Positions 33,338-47,306 of a stretch of DNA of 64,000 nucleotides are shown here, piece after piece; position 1 is the stretch's first letter, and each line of letters starts with the position of its first letter. The stretch is taken from positions 7,130,001 to 7,194,000 of the forward strand of contig NZ_LT670819.1 in NCBI RefSeq assembly GCF_900129855.1, given 5' to 3'. Made by a program: the position numbers and the translations under genes. This stretch comes from Streptomyces sp. 3214.6. Lineage in GTDB: Bacteria; Actinomycetota; Actinomycetes; Streptomycetales; Streptomycetaceae. The notes beneath the pieces were generated by a model. It was not told where the DNA came from. It ran no database searches and saw only the letters and a program-made list of their open reading frames with translations.

Positions 33338-34114
33338 ATGCCCGAGCTGCCGGACGTCGAGGGATTCCGGAGGGTGCTCCGGGACTGTGCGAAGGGCAGG
33401 ACGATCCAGCACGTCGAGGTGCTGGACACGGGCGTGCTGCACGAGGTGAGCGTGCGGCGGCTGCGTGACGCGCTGGAGGGCCGGCGCTTCACCGAACCGG
33501 AGCGGCACGGGAAGTGGCTGCTCGCCCGCACCGGCGGCCCCACCCTCATGCTGCACTTCGGCATGACCGGGCAACTGCTCTGCGCCGACCCCGACGACCC
33601 GGCCGGGGCACACGACCGCGTCCTGTTCACCGTGGCCCGCGACCGGCAGCTGCGCTACCGCGACCAGCGCAAACTCCGGGGCCTGTGGCTGGCCGACGAC
33701 GAGTCCGAGGTCGCACGGCTGCTGGGCGGCCTGGGCCCGGACGCGCTGACGGTGGACCGCGACGACTTCGACGCCGCGCTCACCGCGCACCGCGGCAGCG
33801 TCAAGACCGTCCTCACCGACCAGAGCGTGCTGGCCGGACTCGGCAATCTGCTGGCGGACGAGATCCTGTGGCGCGCGAGACTGCGCCCCACCAGCCGGGC
33901 GAGCGAGCTCGACGAGGCCGACCTCGGCCACCTGTACACCCACATGCGCCGCACCCTGCGCTCCGCGGTCACCGCCGGTCGCGTCCCGCCCCGGGACTCC
34001 TGGCTCACCGGCCACCGCGACGACCCGCACCCCGTCTGCCCGCGCTGTGGCGGCCCCCTGCGCCGGACCCGCACGGCGGGGCGCGGAACGGTCTGGTGCC
34101 CGCGGTGCCAGTAG
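33338..34114 (+). CDS. Fpg/Nei-family DNA glycosylase
   Basis: The 258-residue protein begins MPELPDVE, exposing the catalytic Pro2 and Glu3 of this family after Met removal; this fixes the start at ATG 33338. The helix-two-turn-helix region (VLTDQSVLAGLGNLLADEIL) and a C-terminal C4 zinc finger (CPRCGG and WCPRCQ) are intact. It removes oxidised bases and cuts the abasic site. The group is the Nei/Fpg-like class of actinobacteria rather than MutM proper, judged by the short form of the N-terminal domain. It is unrelated to its maltose neighbours. Confidence 0.9.
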   Translation: MPELPDVEGFRRVLRDCAKGRTIQHVEVLDTGVLHEVSVRRLRDALEGRRFTEPERHGKWLLARTGGPTLMLHFGMTGQLLCADPDDPAGAHDRVLFTVARDRQLRYRDQRKLRGLWLADDESEVARLLGGLGPDALTVDRDDFDAALTAHRGSVKTVLTDQSVLAGLGNLLADEILWRARLRPTSRASELDEADLGHLYTHMRRTLRSAVTAGRVPPRDSWLTGHRDDPHPVCPRCGGPLRRTRTAGRGTVWCPRCQ

Positions 34115-34143
34115 CGCGCGCCCGGGACGTCACTCCCTGACTT

Positions 34144-34230
34144 TCTTGCAGATCTTTCACGCACACCGCTGCCCTTTTGGCCGCCGGACCCTTAACATCA
34201 CGCCACCGCAAGGTTTCTGAAATATTTCAG
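34144..34230. promoter_or_regulatory. Candidate MalR sites and palindrome before the alpha-amylase
   Basis: CTTGCAGATCTTTCACG (34144-34160) resembles the malE site. Further on, GCAAG words at 34208-34212 and 34231-34235 flank a perfect 14-bp palindrome CTGAAATATTTCAG (34217-34230). This 30-bp unit lies 30 bp before the start codon and may be the repressor site. Confidence 0.5.
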
Positions 34231-34260
34231 CAAGAGCCTTCAATGGAGAAGGAACCCCAC

Positions 34261-35646
34261 ATGGCAAGCAGCAGATCGCTTTCGGGCGCCCTCGCCCTCG
34301 CCGCGGCCGCGGCCGCCGTCCTCGCCCCCGGCACCTCCACGGCGTACGCCACCCCGCCCGGCGTCAAAGACGTCACCGCCGTCCTCTTCGAGTGGAACTT
34401 CGCCTCGGTCGCCAAGGAGTGCACCAACACGCTCGGCCCGGCCGGCTACGGATACGTCCAGGTCTCCCCGCCCGCCGAGCACATACAGGGCTCGCAGTGG
34501 TGGACGTCGTACCAGCCTGTCAGCTACAAGATCGCGGGTCGGCTGGGCGACCGTACGGCGTTCCAGAACATGGTGAACACCTGCCATGCGGCCGGTGTGA
34601 AGGTCGTCGTCGACACGGTGATCAACCACATGTCGGCGGGCAGCGGCACCGGGACCGGGGGGTCTTCGTACACGAAGTACGACTACCCCGGGCTGTACTC
34701 CTCCTACGACTTCGACGACTGCACGAGCCAGGTCACCAACTACGCCGACCGCTGGAACGTCCAGCACTGCGAACTCGTCGGCCTCGCCGACCTGGACACC
34801 GGCGAGGAGTACGTCCGCAAGACCATCGCCGGGTACCTGAACGACCTGCTCACCCTCGGCGTCGACGGCTTCCGCATCGACGCGGCCAAGCACATCGACG
34901 CCGCCGACCTCGCCAACATCAAGTCGCGGCTGACGAACCCGAACGCGTACTGGAAACAGGAGGTCATCTACGGCAGCGGAGAGGCCGTCCAGCCCACCGA
35001 GTACACCGGGAGCGGGGACGTCCAGGAGTTCCGTTACGCCTACGACCTCAAGCGCGTCTTCAACAACGAGAACCTCGCCTACCTGAAGAACTACGGCGCG
35101 GGATGGGGCTACCTGAGCAGCTCCGTCGCCGGCGTGTTCGTGGACAACCACGACACCGAGCGCAACGGGTCGACCCTCAACTACAAGGACGGGGCGAACT
35201 ACACGCTGGCCAACGTCTTCATGCTCGCGTACCCCTACGGCGCCCCGGACATCAACTCCGGATACGAGTGGTCGGACACGGACGCCGGTCCGCCCAACGG
35301 CGGTGCGGTCAGCGCCTGTTGGCAAAACGGGTGGAAGTGCCAGCACGCCTGGCCGGAGATCCTGCGCATGGTCGCCTTCCGCAACGCCACCCGGGGCGCG
35401 GCGATGAGCGACTGGTGGGACAACGGGGGCGACGCGATCGCCTTCGGCCGGGGTGCGAAGGGGTACGTCGCCATCAACCACGAGTCGAGCGGCCTGACGC
35501 GCACGTACCAGACCTCCCTGCCGGCGGGAACGTACTGCAACGTACAGAGCAACACGACCGTCACGGTGAACTCCGGCGGGCAGTTCAGCGCCACCCTCGG
35601 CGCCAACACGGCCCTCGCGATCTACGCGGGCAAGGCCACCTGCTGA
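34261..35646 (+). CDS. Secreted alpha-amylase (GH13)
   Basis: The 461-residue precursor has a signal peptide (cleavage after AYA, residue 30) and mature enzyme starting TPPGVKDVTAVLFEWNFASVA, typical of Streptomyces amylases of the animal-type GH13 group. Catalytic residues are in VDGFRIDAAKH (Asp), KQEVIYGSGEA (Glu) and FVDNHDTER (Asp). It cuts internal alpha-1,4 bonds in starch. The C-terminus ends with beta-domain C (IYAGKATC); a carbohydrate-binding tail is absent. AGAAGGAA precedes ATG 34261. It is the first of two secreted amylases in tandem with MalR-like motifs upstream. Confidence 0.93.
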   Translation: MASSRSLSGALALAAAAAAVLAPGTSTAYATPPGVKDVTAVLFEWNFASVAKECTNTLGPAGYGYVQVSPPAEHIQGSQWWTSYQPVSYKIAGRLGDRTAFQNMVNTCHAAGVKVVVDTVINHMSAGSGTGTGGSSYTKYDYPGLYSSYDFDDCTSQVTNYADRWNVQHCELVGLADLDTGEEYVRKTIAGYLNDLLTLGVDGFRIDAAKHIDAADLANIKSRLTNPNAYWKQEVIYGSGEAVQPTEYTGSGDVQEFRYAYDLKRVFNNENLAYLKNYGAGWGYLSSSVAGVFVDNHDTERNGSTLNYKDGANYTLANVFMLAYPYGAPDINSGYEWSDTDAGPPNGGAVSACWQNGWKCQHAWPEILRMVAFRNATRGAAMSDWWDNGGDAIAFGRGAKGYVAINHESSGLTRTYQTSLPAGTYCNVQSNTTVTVNSGGQFSATLGANTALAIYAGKATC

Positions 35647-35665
35647 GAAGGTCCCGGTGAAACTT

Positions 35666-35703
35666 CTTGCCGTGGATTGCAAGGCTCTTGCTGTAAACCT
35701 TTC
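35666..35703. promoter_or_regulatory. Candidate MalR site before the pullulanase
   Basis: CTTGC-N8-GCAAG (35666-35683) and a third CTTGC at 35687-35691 are followed by ACCTTTCG. The spacing and the trailing CTTTCG resemble the malE and amylase sites, 97 bp before the GTG start. Confidence 0.5.
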
Positions 35704-35799
35704 GTCAGCGATACGGTCACGCGGGCGCCCGGCGACGAAGCCGTCCCGCGGCGTCGGGGTCGGACCCAAGAGAGCCGTCATCGCAAGGAGTTCCCGCCT

Positions 35800-41241
<5,442 letters not shown>

Positions 41242-41312
41242 AAGCACGCCCCGGGAGTACATCCAGGCCGTACGCCCTGTGGGTACGCCCTGGACAAGGG
41301 CATTACCTTGGT

Positions 41313-41340
41313 GGAGCAGGCCTTGAACCAGGCCTGCTCC
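41313..41340 (+). terminator. Hairpin after the pullulanase
   Basis: GGAGCAGGCC-TTGAACCA-GGCCTGCTCC is a perfect 10-bp stem with an 8-nt loop, 71 bp after the pullulanase stop and 24 bp before the next start. It is either the terminator of the amylase block or a regulatory site of the phosphatase gene. Confidence 0.6.
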
Positions 41341-41364
41341 ATCGGCGAGTCCGAGAGTTGGCAC

Positions 41365-42987
41365 ATGGACGTCAGCGGCAGACGGACCGACGCGACCGTG
41401 CTCGTCGTGGACCCGACGGCGGCGGGACGGTTCGCCCTGGGCGCTGTGCTGCGCCGGGCAGGCCACCAGGTCGTCGCGGTCGGCACCGGCGCCGAGGCGC
41501 TCGTCGAGCTGGACGTACGGCTGCGCAAGGGCACTCTGCCGGACGTGGCCCTCGTCGACGTCGGCCTGCCCGACATGAGCGGCTTCGAGCTGTGCCGTCG
41601 GCTCAAGGGCCGACCGCACATGGCCGGTCTGCCCGTCGTGCACTTCTCGGCCGGCGAGGCGGCCCCGGGCGACCGCGCCGAGGGACTGGCGGCGGGCAGC
41701 GAGGCCCATCTGGCGATGCCTGCCGCGCCCGAGGAGATCGACGCGGTGGTCCGGGCCGCGGTGCGGGCCGCCCGGCTGCGGGCCGACGACCAGGCGGCCG
41801 CGCGGCGGCTGGCGTCGCTGTCCGAGACGATCGTCACCATCCAGGCGGCGCGGTCCCCGCAGGAACTCGCCGACGCCGCCGCCGAGGGCGCCGCGCGGCT
41901 CACCGGCACGCCCGCCGCCGCGTTCGTCCTCGGACCGGACGACGACCTGTACCGCGGGGCCTCCCGGAACCGCACCTCGCTCGCGCTGCCGGACACGGGC
42001 GCCCACCGGGCCGTGATCGCCCTGCTGCGCCGCCTCGCCCATGGGCAGGCGGGGGTGCGGATCACCACGGTGGCCGCGCCGCTGTGGCCCGCCGGGTTCT
42101 TCCGGCCGGGGGTGCAGCACGACGCCCGGCTGGTGCTGATCCCCACCCAGGACGGCCGGGCCGCGGTGTGCCTGGCCACGCCCACCCGCGAGGTCCGCCG
42201 GGTGGACCCCGAGCAGGAGTCCCTGCTGGCGCGGCTCGCGCAGGCCGCCGTCCTCGCCGCAGAGCCGCTGCTCATGTACCAGGTCGAGCGGCATGTCGCC
42301 CTCACCCTGCAGCACAGCTTCCTGCCCCAGCCGCACCGGCTGCCCGAGCTGCCGGGCGTCGACGTCGTCGTCCGCTATGTGCCCGCGTCCCGGGAGACCG
42401 AGATCGGCGGCGACTTCTACGCAGCCCTGTGTACCGACGACGGGGTACTGACCGCGGTCGGCGACGTCGTCGGGCACTCGCTGGAGGCGGCCACCGTGAT
42501 GGTCGAGATCCGGCACGCGCTGCGGGCCTACTGCGTCGACGAGAGCGACCCGGCGGTGCTCGCCGAGCGCCTCGACCGGATGCTCCAGCGCTACCACCCC
42601 GAGGTCACAGCGACCGTGTGCCTGGTGCTGCTCGACCCCGGCACCGGACGGGCCCGCATCGCCAACGCCGGCCACATCCCGCCGCTGATCGTCCGGGACA
42701 ACCGCAGCGCCGACTACGCCAAGGCGGCCGGCCCACTGCTCGGCCTGGGCGTGCCCCACCCCCCGCCCACCGAACTGTTCCTGGAGCCCACCGATCGGCT
42801 CCTCATGGTCACCGACGGTCTGATCGAGACCCGGGGCACCGATCTCGCGGTGTCCATGGAGCACCTCCGCGCGGCCGCCACCGGCGCCATGCCGGGCCTG
42901 GACGCCCTCTGCGACACCCTCCTCACCCACTTCGGACACGACCGGGACGACGACATCGCCATGCTGGCCCTGCGACTGACGGCTTAG
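41365..42987 (+). CDS. Receiver-domain SpoIIE/PP2C protein phosphatase
   Basis: The 540-residue protein has an N-terminal response-regulator receiver (TVLVVDPTAAGRF; phospho-acceptor Asp in VALVDVGLPD), a GAF-like middle region (about 150-300) and a C-terminal SpoIIE-type PP2C phosphatase with IGGDFYAAL, VGDVVGHSLEAATVM, NAGHIPPL, TDGLIETRG and DDDIAML, all metal positions present. Such proteins dephosphorylate anti-sigma-factor antagonists in Streptomyces stress signalling. The receiver has Asp-Pro where two adjacent acidic residues normally sit. ATG 41365 is used so that the 41313 hairpin remains non-coding; earlier TTG/GTG starts at 41308/41311 are possible. The TAG stop lies in the left arm of the 43.0-kb repeat. 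Confidence 0.88.
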   Translation: MDVSGRRTDATVLVVDPTAAGRFALGAVLRRAGHQVVAVGTGAEALVELDVRLRKGTLPDVALVDVGLPDMSGFELCRRLKGRPHMAGLPVVHFSAGEAAPGDRAEGLAAGSEAHLAMPAAPEEIDAVVRAAVRAARLRADDQAAARRLASLSETIVTIQAARSPQELADAAAEGAARLTGTPAAAFVLGPDDDLYRGASRNRTSLALPDTGAHRAVIALLRRLAHGQAGVRITTVAAPLWPAGFFRPGVQHDARLVLIPTQDGRAAVCLATPTREVRRVDPEQESLLARLAQAAVLAAEPLLMYQVERHVALTLQHSFLPQPHRLPELPGVDVVVRYVPASRETEIGGDFYAALCTDDGVLTAVGDVVGHSLEAATVMVEIRHALRAYCVDESDPAVLAERLDRMLQRYHPEVTATVCLVLLDPGTGRARIANAGHIPPLIVRDNRSADYAKAAGPLLGLGVPHPPPTELFLEPTDRLLMVTDGLIETRGTDLAVSMEHLRAAATGAMPGLDALCDTLLTHFGHDRDDDIAMLALRLTA

Positions 42988-43042
42988 GGCCTGTCCGGCG
43001 GATCATGCCGCAGACGCGACTTGATCCGCCGGACAGGCCCTA
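42985..43042. repeat. Perfect 20-bp inverted repeat, common Streptomyces element
   Basis: TAGGGCCTGTCCGGCGGATC (42985-43004) and its exact complement (43023-43042) flank an 18-nt loop. The element recurs in Streptomyces intergenic DNA. It would act as a transcription terminator for the phosphatase. Its first three bases are that gene's stop codon. Confidence 0.85.
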
Positions 43043-43079
43043 GGCTGAGCCCAGTTTTCGTCCTAGCAGGGGAGTGTTC

Positions 43080-43442
43080 ATGCCGCAGATCACCGTCGAC
43101 TACTCGGACACGATGGCGTCCGCCTTCGACCTGGCCGGATTCGCGCGGGCCCTGCACACCTCGGTGGTCGAGATCGCGGCCGCCAAGCCGGAGGCCTGCA
43201 AGACCCTGTTCCGTCCCGCCCCCTTCACCGCGTTCGGCTACGACAAGCCCGAGGAGCTGGGGCACGCGGTCGTCCACGTCACGCTCGGCCTTCTGGCCGG
43301 CCGCACCGACGAGACGAAGACGAAGCTGACCGAGACCGTGCTGGAACTGCTGCGCGAGCACGTGACGGGCGACGGTTTCGTGCTGCACGCCTCCGCCGAG
43401 GTCCGCGACCTCGACCCGTCCTACCGCAAGTACGAAAGCTGA
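43080..43442 (+). CDS. 5-carboxymethyl-2-hydroxymuconate isomerase-like tautomerase
   Basis: The 120-residue protein has the CHMI fold: MPQITVDYSDTM start, exposing the catalytic Pro after Met removal (this fixes ATG 43080 rather than GTG 43074), and HAVVHVTLGLLAGRTDETK at the C-terminal half. AGGGGAG lies upstream. Family members tautomerise homoprotocatechuate-pathway intermediates, but no other gene of that pathway is here. It converges with the TetR gene, with one base between the stops. Confidence 0.85.
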   Translation: MPQITVDYSDTMASAFDLAGFARALHTSVVEIAAAKPEACKTLFRPAPFTAFGYDKPEELGHAVVHVTLGLLAGRTDETKTKLTETVLELLREHVTGDGFVLHASAEVRDLDPSYRKYES

Positions 43443-43443
43443 C

Positions 43444-44133
43444 TTATGAGGCGAGGGCGATGAGCCGGGTGACCAGGTCGCCGAAGGGGCCGTCGGTCGG
43501 CTCGCCGCCCAGCACGGGGCGCAGCAGCGCGCGCACCTCGTCGTCGTAGGCGGCGCTGACGGCGGTCAGCGCGGCGAAGTCGTGCACGAGCTGGATCTCC
43601 AGCTCCTCGCGCGGGATGCGCCGCCCGTCCAGCCAGATCAGCGCGGTTGACTCGGCGAGCGAGATCCACGAGCGGACGATCAGTTCGAGTCGCGGCGGCG
43701 GATCGGTGATGGCCAGATGCGACAGGATCTGCTCGTAGGCGATCTGGCGTACGGAGTCGATGAGGGCGTTCGTCGTCGAGGAGCCGACCGCCGGGCCGCC
43801 CCGCATCAGGGCGGAGAACCCGGGACCGTGGGCGTCGACGAAGTCGAAGAACCGGCGCATCACCCGCAGCAGCCGGGCGCCGAGCGGCCCTTCGTGCGGC
43901 TCGGCGAACCGACCCGCCAGATCCTCCGACGCCCGCTTCAACGCGGCCTCGTACAGGCTGAGTTTGCCGGGGAAGTAGTGGTAGACGAGGGGGCGCGAGA
44001 TGCCCGCGGCCGCGGCTATCTCGTCGATGGAGACCTCGTCGGGCGAACGCTGGGCGAACAGTTCGAGGGCGACGCCGATCAGCTGCTGCCGACGCTCCTC
44101 GACTCCCATTCTGCGACGAACCCCGGTAGTCAT
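43444..44133 (-). CDS. TetR-family regulator
   Basis: The 229-residue protein has a TetR helix-turn-helix at about residues 36-55 (IAAAAGISRPLVYHYFPGK) and a helical ligand domain with an acidic, Pro-containing middle. TAAGGTG precedes ATG 44133. It converges with the tautomerase gene and is not evidently paired with a target. No palindrome is seen nearby. Confidence 0.87.
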   Translation of the reverse strand: MTTGVRRRMGVEERRQQLIGVALELFAQRSPDEVSIDEIAAAAGISRPLVYHYFPGKLSLYEAALKRASEDLAGRFAEPHEGPLGARLLRVMRRFFDFVDAHGPGFSALMRGGPAVGSSTTNALIDSVRQIAYEQILSHLAITDPPPRLELIVRSWISLAESTALIWLDGRRIPREELEIQLVHDFAALTAVSAAYDDEVRALLRPVLGGEPTDGPFGDLVTRLIALAS

Positions 44134-44220
44134 GCGAACACCTTACCGATCGAATCCGGCCCCGAACGGACACGACCGGCCCAGGTGTTCACCCTGATCC
44201 GTCACTTTTCGCGCTCCGCG

Positions 44221-46146
44221 TCAGCGCAGGCCGCTGATCGACCGTCCGTCCGTCAGCCTGCCCTTCAGGCCTGCCTGGGCGCCCTGCTTCGCCGGGACCG
44301 TCAGGTGGTTGCCCTGCCCCGCCCCCCGCACCCCGCCGGTGGACCGGATGGACGCCGTGTCCTTGTCGCCGGCGGCGAGCAGGTACCAGTCGCCGCCCTT
44401 CGACTTCCACAGCACCCCGGCCAGCACATGCGGGTCGCGCGGCCCGCACGCCGGCACATCCCCGGCCTTCGCCACGGCCGCCCCGAACAGCCCGCCCGGC
44501 GTGTGGAACTGGGCCAGCACCCGGCTGCCGTCGCCCCGCCAGGTCTCGGCGCGGGTGCACACCCAGGCCGCCGAGCCGTTCGCGTCGGGCAGCTGCTGGC
44601 GGGTGTACGCCCACGCGTTGACCGTCCGTACACCCTGTCCGCGCGCGTCGGCCAGCGAGCAGGCGAACGGGGCCCAGGTCCGCAGCGCCTCCGTGTCGGT
44701 CGCCTCCTTCGGTGCGGTCGGGCGGCCGGCGGTGAGGCGGGCGGGGACGAGTTCGCCGAGGTCGCTGAGGAGGTGGGCGCCGGAGGCGTCCGTCAGCTGG
44801 AGCACGTTCCACGTCGTGCACGCGCCGGTCTGGGTGGCCGGACTGGCCAGCGGCGAGGTGATGCCGTCCGTCAGCGTCAGCTCCATCACCCCGGCCCCCG
44901 GCTTCGACAGGTCCCGCTCGCCGGCCTTCGTCACCCAGGGGGCCGTCAGATAGCGGACGTTGCCGTCGGCCCGGTCCAGCACCAGCGCGCTCGCCTCGGC
45001 GCCGGTCGCGCCGTCGACCCGCGCGAAGTCCAGGGCCGCCCCGGCCGTCCCGTCCTTCGGCTCGGCGTAGCGGGCGATGCGCAGACCGTCGTAGAGGATC
45101 ACCACGCGCGCGTTGTCGGCGTCGCCCGCGTAGAGGAGCTGCGGCGGTCCGGCGGGGCCGCCGAAGGGGGTTTCCGGGGTGGCGGAGACGCGGACCTTCT
45201 CGCCGGGGCGGGCCCAGACCGCGAGGGCGCGGCGCAGCAACGCGGTGTCGCCGGTGAGCGGGCCGCGCGCGGGCCAGGCCGAGAAGTCGGTGCGCGCGGA
45301 GGTCTTCCAGGCGGCGGGGGAGACCTTCACCAGCCGCCCGGGGTCGAGTGCGGCCTCGGCGGCCGGGTTCTGCGCGTACACCGGCGCGGCCGCCCCGTCG
45401 GGTCCCCAGCCGCCGCCGGGCAGCGCGACCAGGGCGCCGCACACCGCGAGGGCCGCCGCGGCGGCGAGCGCCGCCCTGCTGTGCTGGCGGCGGCGCATCA
45501 GATCGGTGGGGCGGGCCTGCAGCGAGCAGGCGTCGAACTCGGGGGAGTCGAGCAGCGCGTACTGCGCGGCGGGGAGCCGGCCGGCCTCGCGCAGGGCCCC
45601 CTCCACGTCCTCGACGCCGGCCTCGGCCAGGACCTCGCGCACATCGCCGTCGGGGAGCTTCTCCAGGCCGCGCAGGACATAGGCGGCCCGGGCCGGCCCC
45701 GACAGGGCGGACAGGCGCTGGTCCAGGGCGAGTTCGTCGGCGCCGCCGGAGCGCGGAAAGAGCCGCAGACCCCACACCTGGGGGAGCAGCGGCGGGAGTT
45801 GCGCGCGCTTGGGCCACGCCCGCAGCGTCAGCGGCAGCCCCGCCTCCAGCGCCGTACGCACCACCTGGAGGCGGACGTAGGCGTATCCGGGGTCGCCGTC
45901 ACGGCCGGTGGACTGGGCCGGGATGACGGGGGCGCAGGCGCGGCGCCGGGGCAGGGCGCGCTGGGTGAGGGCGTGGGCGGTCAGAACGCGGCGACCGCGG
46001 CCGAGGCCGGGCGGCAGCACCAGATAGGCGAGCCGGACCAGACGCGGGTAGTGCTCGACGAGCGCGGCCTCGGCCTGCTCGACGTCGACGCTCGGGTCGG
46101 TGGCGGAACCGGGTGCGGGGCGCGGGGCGACATCCTGTGACTGCAC
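44221..46146 (-). CDS. Sigma-factor-like N-terminus fused to a membrane helix and external domain
   Basis: The 641-residue protein begins with a region resembling an ECF sigma factor: VEHYPRLVRLAYLVLPPG (region-2-like), YAYVRLQVVRTALEAG, and RLSALSGPARAAYVLRGLEKLPDGDVREVLAEAG (region-4-like). A helix (about residues 220-240, ALAAAAALAVCGALVALPG) follows, and then about 400 residues of external, beta-rich sequence with several Cys (GACTTWNVLQL, FACSLADARG, VCTRAETW). DNA-binding seems weakened, as the region-4 recognition helix is poorly conserved. It starts at GTG 46146 with no strong ribosome-binding site. It may be a membrane-tethered sensor; I know no function. Confidence 0.65.
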   Translation of the reverse strand: MQSQDVAPRPAPGSATDPSVDVEQAEAALVEHYPRLVRLAYLVLPPGLGRGRRVLTAHALTQRALPRRRACAPVIPAQSTGRDGDPGYAYVRLQVVRTALEAGLPLTLRAWPKRAQLPPLLPQVWGLRLFPRSGGADELALDQRLSALSGPARAAYVLRGLEKLPDGDVREVLAEAGVEDVEGALREAGRLPAAQYALLDSPEFDACSLQARPTDLMRRRQHSRAALAAAAALAVCGALVALPGGGWGPDGAAAPVYAQNPAAEAALDPGRLVKVSPAAWKTSARTDFSAWPARGPLTGDTALLRRALAVWARPGEKVRVSATPETPFGGPAGPPQLLYAGDADNARVVILYDGLRIARYAEPKDGTAGAALDFARVDGATGAEASALVLDRADGNVRYLTAPWVTKAGERDLSKPGAGVMELTLTDGITSPLASPATQTGACTTWNVLQLTDASGAHLLSDLGELVPARLTAGRPTAPKEATDTEALRTWAPFACSLADARGQGVRTVNAWAYTRQQLPDANGSAAWVCTRAETWRGDGSRVLAQFHTPGGLFGAAVAKAGDVPACGPRDPHVLAGVLWKSKGGDWYLLAAGDKDTASIRSTGGVRGAGQGNHLTVPAKQGAQAGLKGRLTDGRSISGLR

Positions 46147-46191
46147 GTCCAGCAGAACGAGCGAAACGGTGGATGGTCACCGCCGCGTGGG

Positions 46192-46695
46192 TCAGCCCTC
46201 CACGAGTGCCTTCGCATAGTTCGCCATCGAGCGCTGGTAGCGCGGCAGATGGGGTGCCAGCGCGCCGAGGACCAGGGACAGGCCCTCGCGGTCGCGGCCC
46301 AGGCTCGACAGGCACAGCGCCAGACAGGCGCGTACGGCGTCGTCCAACTCATCGGACGGGCAGTCCAGTTCGGGGGTGAGGAGTTTGACGCCCTCCTCGG
46401 CCTGTCCGATGTTGCGCAGGGAGCTGGAGAGCTGGATCTTCGCCCGACGGCCCTTGTAACCGCTCACGTCGCTCAGGCCGCGGGCGATCGCCTCCCGGTA
46501 CAGCGGGGCGGCCTTGTCCGAGTGGCCGGTGGAGTCCCAGGCACAGGCCTGCTCGAAGAGGCCCAGCGGGCTGTCCTCGGGGAGTTCGGCGACGAGCGTG
46601 TCGATCACGGCCCGGAACTCGGCGGCGCGTTCTTCCGGATAGTCGTCGAAGCTGGCCCAGGCGGCCGTCACGCGATCTTCCCAGTCTTGGTTCAC
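46192..46695 (-). CDS. Tetratricopeptide-repeat protein
   Basis: The 167-residue protein is all helical with TPR_5-like repeats: AELPEDSPLGLFEQACAWDSTGHSDKAAPLYREAIARGL, then IQLSSSLRNIGQAEEGVKLLT and ACLALCLSSLGRDREGLSLVLGAL (quoted in parts). Such small TPR proteins mediate protein contacts. It starts with GTG 46695. The sigma-like gene begins 46 bp after its stop on the same strand, so the two may be cotranscribed. Confidence 0.85.
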   Translation of the reverse strand: MNQDWEDRVTAAWASFDDYPEERAAEFRAVIDTLVAELPEDSPLGLFEQACAWDSTGHSDKAAPLYREAIARGLSDVSGYKGRRAKIQLSSSLRNIGQAEEGVKLLTPELDCPSDELDDAVRACLALCLSSLGRDREGLSLVLGALAPHLPRYQRSMANYAKALVEG

Positions 46696-46796
46696 CGGCC
46701 CATCTTGGCACAGGCGTGCCCGGTGGGACGCCGGTATTTTGAGCGGACCGTGCGCGGGAGCCGTATCCAGAGCGAGGCTCTTGCAGGGAGGAACAG

Positions 46797-47240
46797 ATGA
46801 AGGTGACCCGACCGATGCTCGCGGCGGCGGCCGCCGCGGCGGCGCTGCTGCTGACGGGATGCGCTTCCGGCGGCAAGGAGGAGGCCGCCGTTCCGGAGAC
46901 GGCGACCGGCAGCCTGGAGCACATCGCCTCCGAGGTGAAGTGCACCCCCGACATGCAGACCGACGCCGACGAGCTGCGCCAGGCGCTCTGCAAGAACGAC
47001 GCCGGAAAGTTCATCCTGCTGACGTTCGCCACCGACCGAGGCCAGCGCGAGTGGATCAACGGAGCTAAGGACTACGGCGGTCACTACCTGGTCGGCCGCA
47101 AGTGGGTCGCCGTCGGCGAACAGACCAGCACCGTGACGACGCTGCGCAAGACGCTCGGCGGGGACATCGAGGAGGGCACGGACCACTCCGCGCACGCCTC
47201 GCACGAGGCCTCGGACGGCGCCACGCACTCCGGTCACTGA
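46797..47240 (+). CDS. Small secreted lipoprotein
   Basis: The 147-residue precursor has a lipoprotein signal with a LLTGC lipobox (Cys22). The exported part has VKCTPDMQTDADELRQALCKND with two Cys that may form a disulfide, and a His-rich tail DHSAHASHEASDGATHSGH, which may bind metal. GGGAGGAACAG precedes ATG 46797. Function is unknown. It converges with the DUF1996 gene, and a strong bidirectional terminator lies between. Confidence 0.82.
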   Translation: MKVTRPMLAAAAAAAALLLTGCASGGKEEAAVPETATGSLEHIASEVKCTPDMQTDADELRQALCKNDAGKFILLTFATDRGQREWINGAKDYGGHYLVGRKWVAVGEQTSTVTTLRKTLGGDIEEGTDHSAHASHEASDGATHSGH

Positions 47241-47261
47241 ACGCGGTAACGCGGGCAGCAC

Positions 47262-47299
47262 AAAGGCCGGCGGTGAGGAAATCCTCACCGCCGGCCTTT
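47262..47299. terminator. Bidirectional terminator
   Basis: AAAGGCCGGCGGTGAGGA (47262-47279) and its exact complement (47282-47299) form a perfect 18-bp stem with a 2-nt loop, with A- and T-tracts at its ends. It serves both the lipoprotein gene and the convergent DUF1996 gene. Confidence 0.9.
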
Positions 47300-47306
47300 C
47301 AGTGTG

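Noticed and set aside
30275..34030. Minus-strand frame across malG, aglA and the glycosylase
   Set aside because: Antisense to three genes with family motifs; no domain in its own product.
43717..46140. Plus-strand 807-codon frame
   Set aside because: Opposite the TetR and sigma-like genes; Arg/Gly-rich with no motif.
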